A stretch of DNA of 64,000 nt from Mercurialis annua (taxonomy: Eukaryota; Streptophyta; Magnoliopsida; Malpighiales; Euphorbiaceae). This document shows positions 23,260 to 36,486 of this stretch, one piece after another. The position numbers and the translations under genes are program-made. Numbering within the stretch: position 1 is the first letter of the stretch; every line of letters begins with the position of its first letter. Location: assembly GCF_937616625.2 (NCBI RefSeq), contig NC_065570.1, positions 3,110,001 through 3,174,000 of the forward strand, written 5' to 3'. The notes below the pieces were generated by a model that was not told the DNA's origin, searched no databases, and saw nothing but the letters and a program-made list of their open reading frames with translations.

Positions 23260-24438
23260 TAAATGTCTTTACAATTAATTACCAAGCCCCTCTACTTCGA
23301 AATTTAAAATTTATTCAGGCACCTCTTGTTTCAAAGTTTTTAGTTTTAGTTATCGGGAGACTAGAGTTACATAAAAAAAATATTAAAAAATGGCAAAAAA
23401 TGTGATCGAGTCAGATGTCATGTTAGTTATATTATAAGTATGACAGTTTTAAATATTGATGATCCATACTCTGAATTATTAGTTCAAAGTTGTTTATCTT
23501 TCAAATATATTTATAGATGGCTCGAATTTTAAATATGTAACAAGTGTTGTAAATAGTATGACCCGTCATTTTGCTAGGTATGTTGTTTATATGTCTGCCA
23601 ATTTGGAATGAGGTTCAAATCCCTTTCAGATACATTTCATTATTTTCAATTGCTTAATTTAAAGTCCATTGAGTTTTAAAAGAAAAAACATAGGATAATA
23701 CTTAGGGTGACGTAATTTTAAGAGTTAAAATTACTAGGAAATGAGTAATATTTTTTAATTTTACAATACTATCCTTATTTAAATATGAGCTTATTTCTTT
23801 CTTTATATCATATTTTTTCTCCAAAAAACCTAGCTAATTTAAATAAAATAATTCACATTTTTTTAATCTTGCAATTCAAACTTCTCTCTGCTACTCATTT
23901 ATACTTTTTAAAATTTAATTGACTAATTCTTTATTTGATTTTTAAAAGTGGGTTATTTTTGTGAGAAAGAGAACAATTCTTGTGTTAGCTATTTTCAATT
24001 GGAACGGTGATTAATTCTTTCTTGATTTCTTGAGATGTATTAAAATCTAATTATGCTTAGTAAATTTATGTAAAGGTGGAAGATGAATTATGTGCTTACG
24101 CTTAATACCTGAAAAATAATTGATTCTCAAGTTGTTAGCAGCAAACTCGTAACAAAAATACTTAAATTTAAAAAAGGATAATTTTGTCAACTTAAAAAAT
24201 ATTGCTCTTTCCCTAAGTGAAACATGGCATTTTTGAAATACTAGTGCTCAAGGTGCTTTGTATTTAAATTTCAGGTGTGTTTTTGACATTTTGTAGTTAA
24301 TCTTTATCTTGCGCATGGTAGGACACGGACGGCGGCGATGCATTGATGGCAGAAAGCAAGATGAGGTTAGTTTAGTCATTTTGCTATTGGTTGCACAGTC
24401 TACAAAGGTGTATTTTCAGAAAATATTTTGACTTCTAG
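23260..24438. other. AT-rich intergenic DNA
   Basis: I see nothing that supports a gene. The stretch is AT-rich with scattered low-complexity sequence and probably old transposon remains. Confidence 0.45.
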
Positions 24439-24447
24439 AAAATAAAT

Positions 24448-24854
24448 GAGCAAATTACTATGAAACCCCTCATATTTGACATAATTCACACTTTACTCCC
24501 TCCTGTTTGAAAACTAAACTATGTGGCCCCTCACATTTGCTTCCGTCAACATTTTAGTCCCTTCATCCATTTTTAGTGTTAGTCAACGAAGTCAAAGGAC
24601 TTATGGATAAATTAATTATCAAAAATGAGGGACTAAATCGCTGACAAAAACAAAAGTGGGGTGAAATCGTTGAGAAAAAATAAAAATGGGGGATCATATA
24701 GTTTTGTTGACTTTGTTGACTAACATCCAAAATAGACGGAAGGACTAAATCGTTGGCAAAAACAAAAGTGAGGGGCTATATAGTTCAATTTCCAAACAAG
24801 AGGGACTAAACTGTGAATTATGTTAAATGTGAGGGGTGTCATAGTAATTTGCTC
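24448..24854. mobile_element. Mutator-type MITE with 9-bp target duplication
   Basis: The 407-bp element starts GAGCAAATTACTATGA and ends with the complement, TCATAGTAATTTGCTC. The inverted arms are long, over 60 bp at the tips and extending inward. Perfect 9-bp direct repeats, AAAATAAAT, flank it at 24439-24447 and 24855-24863, the duplication size of Mutator-like elements. It has no coding capacity. Confidence 0.9.
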
Positions 24855-24863
24855 AAAATAAAT

Positions 24864-27800
24864 TGAAAAATTAACTGGTAATACAATTTAATTATATAAA
24901 CAATTAATTGATCATTAAATTAATTATACTTTTTGTAATTTTTTTAGTTCTGTGTGTGTATTTTAATCTGTGCTTAGCTTAAATTTTCTTATCAAATTGA
25001 TAAGGCAACAAAGATAAAAGAAACTAATGAGCTTTAATTTCTTATTTAATTTTACTGTAACGTATAAAACCACTTAATTTTATTATATTTTACATTTTTA
25101 ATTTTCAATTCCACTAAAAAAACATCAAATTGAACTCTTTTTACTTGAATAACATTCAAAACAAATTCTTCCTAATATATATTGTAAAAAAAATATTATA
25201 AATATAACAAAAAATCATTTTTCTCTATAAATTCAAAAAAAAAAATCATTGGAGCTATTTAATATACATCAATTTTTTTTTTTTTTTGAACAAACGCTTC
25301 CGAATCTACCACTGCTTTTCTCAGGCTCGTCACCGCCCGCCCTCCGCGGGTCCGAGGGCGGATGGTGGCAGTCCGAGGAAGGCAATGGAAGATTCAGAGT
25401 CGGAGCCATTGACACACATCGATTTTCAATTTATTTAATTTTTAATAAGATTTAAAAAAATTAATTAGTTATTTATCTAATTAAAGTATTTATTTATGAC
25501 TTATTTGAATATTTTTAAAGATAAGGAACCTATTTGAATTTGTTCAAGTAAAAACAAAATATATGATATTACTATTAAATTTAGTTGTTTTGAAAATTTT
25601 CATCTTTATAATGAATAAAATTATCTATTTTTTTTTAATTTATGGTGCAAATGAAAGTCAAAAATATAAAATATAGTAAAGTATACTGGTTTTCAATGTC
25701 AGGATGCAATTGAGAAAAAGTTTATAGCTCGTTGGTTTTTGAGACCTTTTGCCAACTGATAATATACAAAATTTCAATTAGTTTCGTAGTAAATTTAGTT
25801 TTGTATTTATTAATCAAATCATTTAAATTTAATAATTAAGTTGAATTTAAATTATTTTAAATTGAAATCTTGAATTATGAATTGACGATAATTCTTTTTC
25901 AATACATCATTTTAAAATTATGATAAAAAATCAATTTGAATTTAATGAAAGAAAATACATGATAGCAATTTTTTGAAATTCAGTTTTTACTCCAAACTTA
26001 CCATGGCGTGCTTGGGGGATGAGGTGTTTTTCCCGTTTTGACTAATCATCTTATACTTCTCCATCTGTACGATTCAAGTGTTTTTTTTTCCTAATTTTTT
26101 GAATAATATCTCCAATTTAGAGTTTTTTTGTGTGTTTATATTGTTATTTTCTACTAGTATGAGTAAGTTTTTTGGAATCTATCAAGAATTTGTAGTGTCC
26201 GTTAATAATTCAGATATAATGTTCTTGAGAATTCAAGTTCTTTGTTTCGATCAAAATTATTTTGTGTTTGTTAATTCTTCATATTCAACATTTTCAATTG
26301 ATGGAACAAAGTCATCTTTAAAAGCGATACTTTCCAAATATCTTTAATAATCAACTCATGGTATTGCAACTTGGCATCCATTCAGGGTATTTGTAACGAT
26401 ATCTAACATTTTTAACAAACCTTCATTGCCACCAAATTCCGCAACATTCTGCACCAATTCAACGTGGAAGCACATCAATGGGCTCAACAATAAAAAAAAA
26501 ATCATCATCAAGGGCCTTAGGATTTTAACAATTTTTATTACTTGTCTTAACTTTCTTTTTTTATCTATCTCTACGAAAAAAAACATTTTTAACGAATCAA
26601 AGTTTTATAGTTTTACAGACTCTAATAAAGTATAGTTGAATGAGAGTAAAGAAAAGATGAATTTGTTTAAAGATGAACCGCTGTGAATTCTCCTCATTAG
26701 AACTCTACATTTTTAGTGTTGCCTTCAAAAGTTCATTTTTTTTTTCTCAATAGATCGATTGTTCGATTTTATATATTGTTTATCTTTTGTCTAATTGATT
26801 TATGGTGTACTGTAATATTTATCAATAAAATATATTTCTGTTAAAAGAATAATTCGAATGATACTAATTGAACCACTGAAAATTACACCGACTGCGACTA
26901 CATTAAATTTCCTAATGATTTCCCATCAATCGATTTTTTTTGCCCTAAACTTTCACTATTTTTACAATTGAATCCTCCAACTTCCCTTTTATTTAATTAA
27001 ACCTATAAACTTCTAATTTTTTCTTTGTCCATAAGTAACAGATGTTACCAGCCTTGCTGTTTTTGCAATTAAATCCCCCAACTTCACTTTCATTTAATTA
27101 AATCTCTAAAATTAGAACTTTTTTTCCTTCAATCCTTAACTAGTGGAAGTTACGAGCCTAGATTAAAAATTTAATTCCAATAATAATGAAATTGAACCAT
27201 CACAACATTCAACAGAAGAGTCCTCAACTTTACTTTTTATATCAATCGATCCAAAAATACCAATTTCTAAATCTGTTTAATCCAATTTGCTCGAAAATAA
27301 TTTTGTTAATCTTTTATATTAAATCGAGGGAATGAAATGTTTATTTATTTATATTTAAATAGAAGTTTTTGTTTTTATTTTTTTGAAAATGTTCATTTAT
27401 ATTTAAATAGGAGTATAATTTTCACAAAAATAAAAATAAAAATAAAACTAAAATTTGAAAATACATAAATTACCCCCCATCTGGAGGAGGATTGTAATCC
27501 AAACAATTTCCGAAATATGGTCCAACTATTTTTCCATTATTTTTATATATATTTTCTTTTAAAATAATTTCATTTCAGCATTGAAGTACTATCATTTCCG
27601 ACCTTTCGCAACTCGCATCCTTCATCTAGGGTTTTGCCCATTTTGTCGAGACTCGTTCTTCACCATCATCATCATCTCTAATCACAAAATCAATCGAACA
27701 AAAAAAAAAGAAAAAAAATTCCTTCCATTATAACTACTGTAAACTTGTTTAGGGTTTTTAATTCAATTCAATCAATCAAAGGATATTATCCATCGCACAC

Positions 27801-27946
27801 TTTTACAGATCCGTCTTATAATCTGACCAAAACTGTAGATCCTAATTTGATTTCTGAGATTATGATCTAAATCTATGACGCAAACCTAACCGGAGAAGAA
27901 AAAAAAATCCTAGGGTTTCGATTTTGAGCTAAAAAAAAGAAAAAAA
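24864..27946. other. Gene-free AT-rich region before CPL1
   Basis: No supported gene. It includes a short GC-rich patch (25310-25415), a tandem repeat (26955-27165) and, at its right end, the CPL1 promoter and a leader with A-rich runs. Confidence 0.5.
26955..27165. repeat. Two-copy tandem repeat, unit about 102 bp
   Basis: TTTTTACAATTGAATCCTCC near 26958 recurs as TTTTTGCAATTAAATCCCCC near 27060, and the following 80 bases align with substitutions (AACTTCCCTTTTATTTAATT against AACTTCACTTTCATTTAATT). It probably derives from an old transposable element. Confidence 0.6.
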
Positions 27947-30900
27947 ATGTATAAATCGGTGGTGTATAAAGGAGACGAAATATTGGGAGAAGTAGAAATA
28001 TATGAAGAAGAACGAGAATCTTCAGAGGAAGAAGAAGAATTGACGGTGAAGAAGAAGAGAGTAATTGACGAGATAATAGTAAAAGGATTGAGAATAAGTC
28101 AGTTCTCGCCAGCGAGTGAGAGGTGTCCGCCATTGGCAGTGCTTCATACGATTAGTACAACTGGAATTTGCTTCAAAATGGAGTCCAAGAACTCTGTCTC
28201 TCTTGACACGCCGCTTCATCTTTTGCACTCCTCCTGTATCCAGGAAAACAAGGTAAAAAATTAAAGTACACAATCTAAAATAATTAATGAAACTTAATTG
28301 AAATTAATGGATCATAATACAGAATCTAGCTAAGAAATTGCACACGTGGACTTTCTGGACTTGTATTCTTGACAAATAAGTACTCAGTGAACCCTAAAAT
28401 TCATAATGGAATGAACTTCGTTAAGTTTGGCCCTACTTTTTATGTGAATTTTGTTGTAATGATTTACAATTTCATCCTAATTTGAAGGGAACTACTGGAT
28501 TTTCTTGAACAAGAGCAGTTTTGATGGAATTTTAGCTGATGGGGACTAGTCTGCTTGTTTTACTGACTTTGCTACTATTTGAGGAATTTAGTTGTAACTT
28601 TGGGGTTTTGGGATGAAACTAACTTTAAGAATAGTTGAGGATGAACTTTATCTAGTATTATTGTAGAATTATTGTGTTTCTTTAGCTGAGAAACTTGGAC
28701 TGGAATGATACATGGAGGTTGATCTGGTGGTTCGTGTTTTATTTGGCAGCTGATAAAGGAAATTCATCGAGTTTTTTGTATGGAAAATGATTTGTCTTGT
28801 TTTTCATAATGCTTACTCTTACTTGTATATACTTGTTTTTGTACATGCAAGTCGAATTGTTAGCCTTTCTTTTTTATATCTTATATGTTCTTATTTCTGT
28901 TGAGATTGATTGTTATCTGTATCTGCCTCCAGAGTGCAGTAATGCTGCTACAAGGAGGTGAGGAGCTTCATTTGGTGGCAATGTTTTCTAAAAAGGAAGA
29001 AAAGCAGTATCCGTGTTTCTGGTGTTTTAATGTGTCAGCAGGGCTATACAATTCTTGCCTTGTTATGTTGAACCTTAGATGTCTAGGCATTGTATTTGAT
29101 CTTGATGAAACACTCATTGTAGCTAACACAATGCGCTCATTTGAAGATAGAATAGAGGCTTTGCAACGGAAAATAAGCACTGAGGTGGACCCACAGCGTA
29201 TTTCTGGCATGCTGTCAGAGGTCAAGCGTTATCAAGATGACAAGATTATTTTGAAGCAATATGTTGAAAATGATCAGGTTGTTGAAAATGGAAGGGTGAT
29301 CAAAACTCAGGCTGAGGTTGTTCTGGCCTTGTCTGACAATCATCAAACTATAGTGCGCCCTTTAATACGGTTACAAGAGAGGAATATTATTTTGACACGC
29401 ATCAATCCGCAGGTATGTGCTTTGTGAATGTCAAAGCAACGCTAACAGCTCAGTGTTTAGAGTTCTTATGCTCTTTCTTGTATTCGATAATATATTTGTT
29501 TCTTATTTTGTACTGGGCACATGCATTAATTTTTTATCAAGTGATTTTCCTATTGTCCAGATTCGTGATACAAGTGTTCTTGTGAGGTTGAGACCTGCAT
29601 GGGAAGAACTAAGAAGCTACTTGACTGCTAGAGGGCGTAAGCGTTTTGAGGTCTATGTTTGTACAATGGCAGAAAGAGATTATGCTTTAGAAATGTGGAG
29701 GCTTCTTGATCCTGAGTCAAATTTGATAAGCTCAAAAGAATTGTTAGACCGGATTGTCTGCGTTAAGTCTGGTGAGTTGTCTAGAGATGCTTGTCAATCT
29801 TTGACCTGGGTATTATGTTGAGCTAATGGCCGTTCCCCTGTTTATGTTTTAATAGGTTTAAGGAAGTCATTATTCAATGTTTTCCAAGATGGCATTTGCC
29901 ATCCTAAAATGGCATTGGTGATTGATGATCGCTTAAAAGTTTGGGATGAGAAAGATCAACCTCGGGTTCACGTTGTTCCTGCATTTGCTCCATACTATGC
30001 TCCACAAGCTGAAGTATTTACCTTTGACTATGTATTTGGAAATTGCAAAATTGCAATTCCATAAGACTTTGAGCTCTTAATATTTTTCCAGGCATCTGCT
30101 CATCATAATTCTTTCCTTTTGTAGGCAAGTAACGCTGTTCCTGTTTTGTGCGTTGCCAGAAATGTTGCCTGCAATGTCAGAGGTGGTTTCTTCAAGTAAG
30201 AATGAGGAGTCTGTAGAACCTCTTTCTAATTTGCATGTAGACACGAGGCACACCTGCTTATTTCACCATTAGAATTTATGTTTCCGATCAGTAATCTTCT
30301 GGTTAAGTTCTTTATGCATAATTTTTTCGGGCACGACATGACCATTGACTATGGTAACAGAGAATTCGACGAGGGGCTTCTGCAAAAGATACCTGAGATA
30401 TCGTTTGAAGATGATATGAAGGATATTCCTTCTCCTCCTGATGTCAGCAACTATTTAGCTTCAGAGGTACGTTCTTTCTTTGATATACTGGGCACTGGGA
30501 GTTCAGTTGATGCGACCTCATGCTCTAATCCTATTCCTGATATTCAACTACTATATCATCTCAATGTCTCTTTGCATAGCTGTACTCTGATTTTTGTTGC
30601 AATAATGGCATTTTTATGACGCAGGATGATGTTTCTGCTGTGAATGGAAACAAAGATCCCCTTTCTTTTGATGGCATGGCAGACGCTGAGGTTGAAAAAC
30701 GACTAAAGGTATGCCTGAACTTGAAGTTATATGTCTATTTTAATGTGCATAGTTGTAGAACTTTCAACTTTGTAAATCTCATTGAGCACTACTTGTTTTA
30801 TATTGCGAGTTACAACTTGCAATTTACAACAGGCTCATCTACATCTAGTGATGACTAAGATCTGGAAATATTAATTTCTTATGTAATATATTTTGGTTAT

Positions 30901-33900
30901 AACTTTTCTTTCTATTCAGGAAGCAATATCAGTTACAACGTATCCTTCAACAGCTACAAATATAGATCCAAGACTTGTACCTCCTCTCCAGTATGCTATG
31001 CCATCTTCTTCAGGTTCAGTTCCAGTGCCAACATCACAATTAGCAACTGCGACATATGCAAGCATGCAATTTCCCAAAGCAGCTTCATCAGTTAAACCAA
31101 TGGGTCAAGTTGGTCCTCCAGAACCTAGTTTTCAAAGCTCTCCTGCTAGAGAAGAGGGTGAAGTGCCCGAATCAGAGTTAGATCCTGATACAAGAAGGCG
31201 GCTTCTTATATTGCAGCATGGTCAGGATGTAAGAGATCCTCCAGCAAGTGAATCAGCATTTCCTGTAAGAGCTCCTATACAAATTTCAGCTCCACGTGTG
31301 CAACCCCGTGGAAGCTGGGCTCCGGCGGAGGAAGAAATGAGTCCTAGGCAACTGGGGCGGGCAATACATAGAGAATTTCCCATGGATCCAGAACCAATGA
31401 ACATTGAAAAGCACCGACCTCACCATCCGTCATTTTTTCCTAAAGTTGAGAGTTCTGTTCCATCTGAGAGAATGCTTCATGAGAAACAAAGACTGCCGAA
31501 AGTGGTAATGTTTTCCGAGGTGGTCAGAAATTCTAAAGTCTTATGCTGAAAGCCACAAATGTACGAGTCTCATGCTGTGTATCATTTTGTTGCAGGCACC
31601 CTTCAAAGATGACCGGTTGAGGTTAAACCAGGCAATGTCCAATTATCAGTCATTCTCAGGTGAGCAATGAGACATTATCACATTTATTTATCAAATCCCA
31701 TTTGTATGTATCAGCAACAATTTGTGACCAATGGGCCCTGCCATTTTGTTCAACCACCATTCTAATATGTTTGGATGCGAATTACAAAAAGAATGTAAAC
31801 ATTGTGTTTTGTTGAATTCATGAATTTGCAAATTAAGTCTGATGTACTACGTAGCTTCTAAGATATCCTTTGACTTGTGAGATTTATATGATCTTTTTTT
31901 TATGGGCTTGCATTTATTTTTGTGTTTACAGTATGCAATTTATTATGTTTTATTTCTAGAGTGGGCGTAGACTCTTAGGTTTTGGATGTTTATTTTGAAG
32001 GAGAGGAAAATCCATTGAGTCGGTCATCTTCCAGCAACAAGGATCTCGAATTTGAATCTGATCAAGCTGTTTCAAGTGCGGAAACTCCGGTTGGAGTGTT
32101 ACAGGAAATTGCAATGAAGAGTGGAGCCAAGGTAATTTACAAATTTGCATTTTTGTGGGAAATATACAGGAAAATAATTAAAGTAAATAAGACCCTTGTA
32201 TATATCATAATTTTCCCGTCTGTTACTTCGTACGTAACTACGAATTGAACTCGCAGGTGGATTTCAGGCATTCATTGGTTAATAGCAGAGATCTACAATT
32301 CTCCGTTGAGGTATCCTAAACTCTTTTTTCTCTGGACCTTTAAGTTCCATAGTTTCATTTGACTTTCACTGAATTTGAATTTTGCTTGTCCAGCATATCC
32401 CTTTTAATTGCTCTGTAATTTGGGATCCATCCAACAAGCGACACGTCTTTCTTTCCTAGACAGCATATAATTTTATATTTTCTTAAAATTAGCTGTTTCA
32501 TTTCTTTTGGAAAAATAAGTCGCCAGGCTGGAAAGAAACATGAAGTTGATTCCTGATTACAGGGTTTTTCTTTAATAGCCACTTTGAGATTAGAATTATT
32601 AATCTGCTAAATGCACTCCTGACTCCACTGCTATATGGCAGCTAGGTGAACATGGATAGCAAATTCACTACTGATCATAGTAGAAAAATAAAATAAGAAG
32701 TGCTGAAGATAGACTAGGAAATCATTTGGTAATAATAGACCTAATAAATGCGTTTTTAAGTTTCCAAGCTTGGGTGAAGGATAGCTTTTCTCTGTTATCT
32801 TATTGGAACATTTTGCATGCATGCACCAGTCGCAGTAAATATAAACTTAATGTCTTAGTGTTATGAAGAATTAGGAAGTTAAATCATTTACAACCGCAAG
32901 TGGTCATAGTACATTGGATCTTCGAAACTGAAACAATCCAGTAGGATTTAAATGAACTGGCACTTTTTTTCCTACGAGGGTTTTTGCATTGGTTTGATAG
33001 AGTGCTGAGGAAAGTTTAAGTCTACAGTTGCCTTTTTCCTGAATTTGAGAACTTGCATAGATGATTATTTTATTCATTTTGCAGGCTTGGTTTGCTGGAG
33101 AAAAAGTTGGTGAAGGATTTGGTAGGACAAGAAGGGAATCCCAAAGTCTTGCGGCTGAGAGTTCTCTCAAGAACTTGGCTAGTAAGTATTTTGTTATTAC
33201 TTGGCAATTGGCATGGTCTAGTTACAGCTGCTTGTTATCATGCTATATCATTATTCAATGTGTATGTTGTGCCTATATACCAAGCAACTGTTCATTTAAG
33301 CTGGGTTTGTTGAACTTGGTACTTCGCAAAATGACATGTTTTTCTAGTTGTCCATACCAGTAAAATTTTCAACACTGCATGCTTTTTAAGTAGTTGTTAT
33401 AGTGTTTCTTCTATGCTGTTTTCTTAAACATGATGTTCTAACTTCTAATCGTTTTCAAGAAGGGCATTTTTTCTCCTAGCGATTTTTCTTTGGTAATGAC
33501 ATTTGCAAAATGATCTTTCAGATTTATATATGTCAAGGGCTAAGCCTGAGAATGGGGCTGTACATGGTGATGCAAGTAGATATTCTAGTGCAAATGAAAA
33601 TGGTTATTTAAGTAATGTCAATTCTTTTGGGAGTCAACCATTGCCCAAAGATGAGTCTCTCTCGTATTCAGCTCCCTCAGAGCCATCCAGGCTTCTCGAT
33701 CCAAGACTGGAGGCCTCTAGGAAATCAATGAATTCAATAAATGCACTCAAGGAATTTGTAAGTTCCAAGGAATTGGTGCATTGTTCTGTTATGTTTATTG
33801 CTTGCTTCAGTTTCGAAATTTTCTGGTTGCTGATTTTTTATGCTTCAGTGCTTGATGGAGGGCCTTGGGGTTAATTTTCTTGCACAGACACCGGTTTTGT

Positions 33901-35428
33901 CTAATTCACTCCAGAATGAAGAAATACATGCACAGGTCTGCATCTTGCTGGCAATTCTCTTAAAATGTATCGAAATCTTTTTATTAAGAAGACTTGGTGA
34001 AAGAATTAATTGAAGAAGGGGTGAAGGGAGAGGAGACAGTAACAAAGATTTTCACTTTTAGCTTCAAAATGTTCCTCGTGATTTGCTCATAAATCTGATA
34101 TCAGAGAATAAGCTTAACATTGTGAAACTCATACCTGTCCCAAATTATCTTTTGTGATGAATTTTCACTTTTAGCTTCAAAATGTTCCTAGTGATAATTA
34201 CATTGCTCGGCGATTCTGCAATGACTAATTGGATTTGTTGTTGTACACAAGAACTAAAAGTTGATGGTGGTCGAGATTGTGATTTGAGATTTTAAGCTGT
34301 TGAAGAATGACAAATGGATGCAAGATGTTTGCTTATTTACATGACCTTCTATAGTTGTCTGTTTTCAACTTGATTGAAACTAACTTTGTCTTTCACTACT
34401 TAGGTTGAAATAGATGGACAGGTTATGGGGAAGGGGATTGGCTTAACATTTGATGAGGCTAAGATGCAGGTATCTCTTCTATCAAATCCCAAATCTTCTC
34501 TTTTAGTACTGAAAGTACTCTATCCTCGGGGTGTGCACTCGGTTCAAATCAAAATGAAATTCCCCTCTTTTTCGAAACCAAACCGAATTAAAATTTTAAG
34601 GAAGTGTAATTTTTAAATCAATCTGAACCAGTCAGTTTGGTTGATTTTTCATTTTGGTTTACATTAGAACTTAACTGAATTTTTTATGTCCAAAATCGAA
34701 CCAAACTAAAAATCAATTATTTTATAATATCAAACCAAAACCAAATTTGTCGGATCGGTTTGGTTTTTCGGTTTTGGTCGGTTGTTGCACACTCCTACTC
34801 TATCCTTGTGGGCCTTCATTGATCTATTTCTGCTCTTGGCTGTGATTTTTCTCAGGCTGCTGAGAAGGCCCTTGGAAGCTTGAGAATGACTTTTGGTCAA
34901 TTTACACCTAAACGGCAGGGCTCCCCACGGTATGTGATTTCACATGCGCTCATTTAATATTGGCTGTTTTGATGCTCTGTGTAATTTTCTATTTAGCAAT
35001 GGGAATAAGAACTTTATGTCATGATAGATGGGATGGAATAATGGTTGGGTCTCATCTAACTTTACTTTTTGGTTGCATTTGAAACACATGGCATGATATG
35101 TGCTCTTTCAACTTTTCGTAGTTTCACCGATTTGGTACATAAGATTGTTGACTCTGCCTGCTAAATATATCAATATACCAAAGTAGAATAATGGAATTTG
35201 TGTGTCACGTTTTCTTATGTTTCTTACATGTCCAGACTTTCGATGAATTTTTTCGGTTTGTTGTTTTTCTTTTTTCTATTTACTCTGTTCTCATCTTAAA
35301 TTTTTGCAATATGGATAAGGCCAATGCAGGGGATGCCAAACAAACGTCTAAAGCCAGAGTTTCCTCGAGCTCTGCAGCGGATGCCCTCTTCAGCTAGGTA
35401 CCCGAAAAATGCTCCCCCGGTGCCTTGA
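27947..35428 (+). CDS. CPL1: CPL1-type RNA polymerase II CTD phosphatase
   Basis: Seventeen exons (27947-28252, 28933-29412, 29561-29771, 29856-30013, 30125-30195, 30361-30466, 30625-30708, 30920-31504, 31596-31659, 32001-32131, 32257-32310, 33085-33181, 33522-33757, 33849-33935, 34404-34469, 34856-34929, 35320-35428) splice in frame to about 972 residues, near the 967 of Arabidopsis CPL1. The catalytic [12 protein letters not shown] (D158, D160) lies in the FCP1-type phosphatase domain, which continues through [21 protein letters not shown] and [20 protein letters not shown]. Two double-stranded-RNA-binding domains follow (exons 10-13 and 14-16). The tail NKRLKPEF is conserved. The enzyme dephosphorylates serine 5 of the polymerase II tail and, with HYL1 and SERRATE, supports accurate microRNA processing; it also represses stress genes. 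The exon 8 donor could be at 31501 or 31504, both in frame. A MITE sits in intron 15. Confidence 0.95.
34049..34195. repeat. Direct repeat in CPL1 intron 14
   Basis: TTTTCACTTTTAGCTTCAAA followed by ATGTTCCTCGTGAT near 34050 recurs near 34160 with one change (CTAGTGAT). The copies are about 110 bp apart within the intron, a small local duplication. Confidence 0.7.
34527..34795. mobile_element. MITE in CPL1 intron 15, 11-bp target duplication
   Basis: The 269-bp insertion begins CGGGGTGTGCACTCGGTTC and ends GGTCGGTTGTTGCACACTCC, an inverted pair. It is flanked by perfect direct repeats TACTCTATCCT at 34516-34526 and 34796-34806. The GGTGTGCA end and the duplication length fit Mutator-like MITEs. 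The interior is made of complementary CGGTTTGGTTT-like words. It does not disturb the splice sites. Confidence 0.85.
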
Positions 35429-36186
35429 CAAACTGTTTCTGTTCCACTTTGATGTAGAGGAATGCAGTCTGTTTTGATCCTGAACCCTCTGCTTGGCCGT
35501 TAAGACCTTTAAATCTAGTGAAATGAAGCCAATCGGAACTCCAACATTACCGGTCTCGCAGATTTTTCCCAGCGAACTGCTACTCTTCTGATACAAGCAA
35601 TGTGTCAGATCAGAATCGATCGAAGCTTCATATCGCCAAGAAAACTTGGAAGTAAAAACAAATTTGTGTTTGTATATCCCAATCTTTTTCATCTGGTCAT
35701 TGCTACGAGTGCTTTGGGAACCAGATTACCCTACTCGGTTCAAATTATCTATGGTGTTTTTAACCGGAGGCGGATATGGTGTTCGATAAAGAGTGGCTTT
35801 TCGGGTCTCAGAGCGTAAACTAACCACCGAGTTGTAATGGTTACGTACTGTATGCTAATCAACAAGTTCTTTCTTGTGTCCGTTGACAGATTGAAGCTGC
35901 ATACTGACTAGAAAAGAAATGTAGCACAGCTTCTCAATTAAATATGTATGGGTGTTAAATTTCAGGTCTGTATTTGCATATTGTTCATCTTATAATGAAG
36001 TGGCAAAAGAAAGTTTTTTTATTATTAGTACTTACAGAGCAACATGAGTGTTAAGGGGAGAGTACATTGACAATGACTATATTTAATAATTTATGCACTA
36101 ATATCTACATAAATAAAAATGAGGGGGGTTAAACCAACTTTTCTCCGGAACAATTATGAAACTGGAACGTGAAACTAGGGATGTAC
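35429..36186. other. CPL1 3' UTR and spacer
   Basis: The first few hundred bases are probably CPL1 3' UTR. Beyond that I see no gene. Confidence 0.5.
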
Positions 36187-36199
36187 AATCTATGGATAT

Positions 36200-36473
36200 G
36201 CTAAGTCGATTATTGAAGCAATGTACTTATCTAATCCGCTGGATTTAAATTACAAAGTGATCCTTCAAGATTGCAGGTCATTGAATAATGTATTTGGTTT
36301 CAATAAATTTAGATTTGTCAAGCGGATTGTAATTGGGCGGCTCATTCTATAGCCAAAAAAGCCCTTCGAGACCCTCACTTTTGTAACAATCATCTAACAC
36401 AATTGGTGTGGCTAGATTCGAGACTCTAGTAGTCGAATTTTAATGAAGATTTTACATCTTTCCGGGAAAAAAA
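36200..36473 (+). mobile_element. 5'-truncated LINE (L1-type) 3' end with poly(A)
   Basis: The segment is flanked by perfect 13-bp direct repeats, AATCTATGGATAT (36187-36199 and 36474-36486), and ends in a run of A after TTTCCGGG, the layout left by target-primed reverse transcription. In the plus frame it reads AKSIIEAMYLSNP, then QDCRSLNNVFGFNKFRFVKR, and after a one-base frameshift NWAAHSIAKKALRD, which matches the RNase H-like C-terminal domain of plant L1 polyproteins. Only the last 274 bp was inserted. It lies between CPL1 and the clathrin light chain gene and is not functional. Confidence 0.9.
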
Positions 36474-36486
36474 AATCTATGGATAT

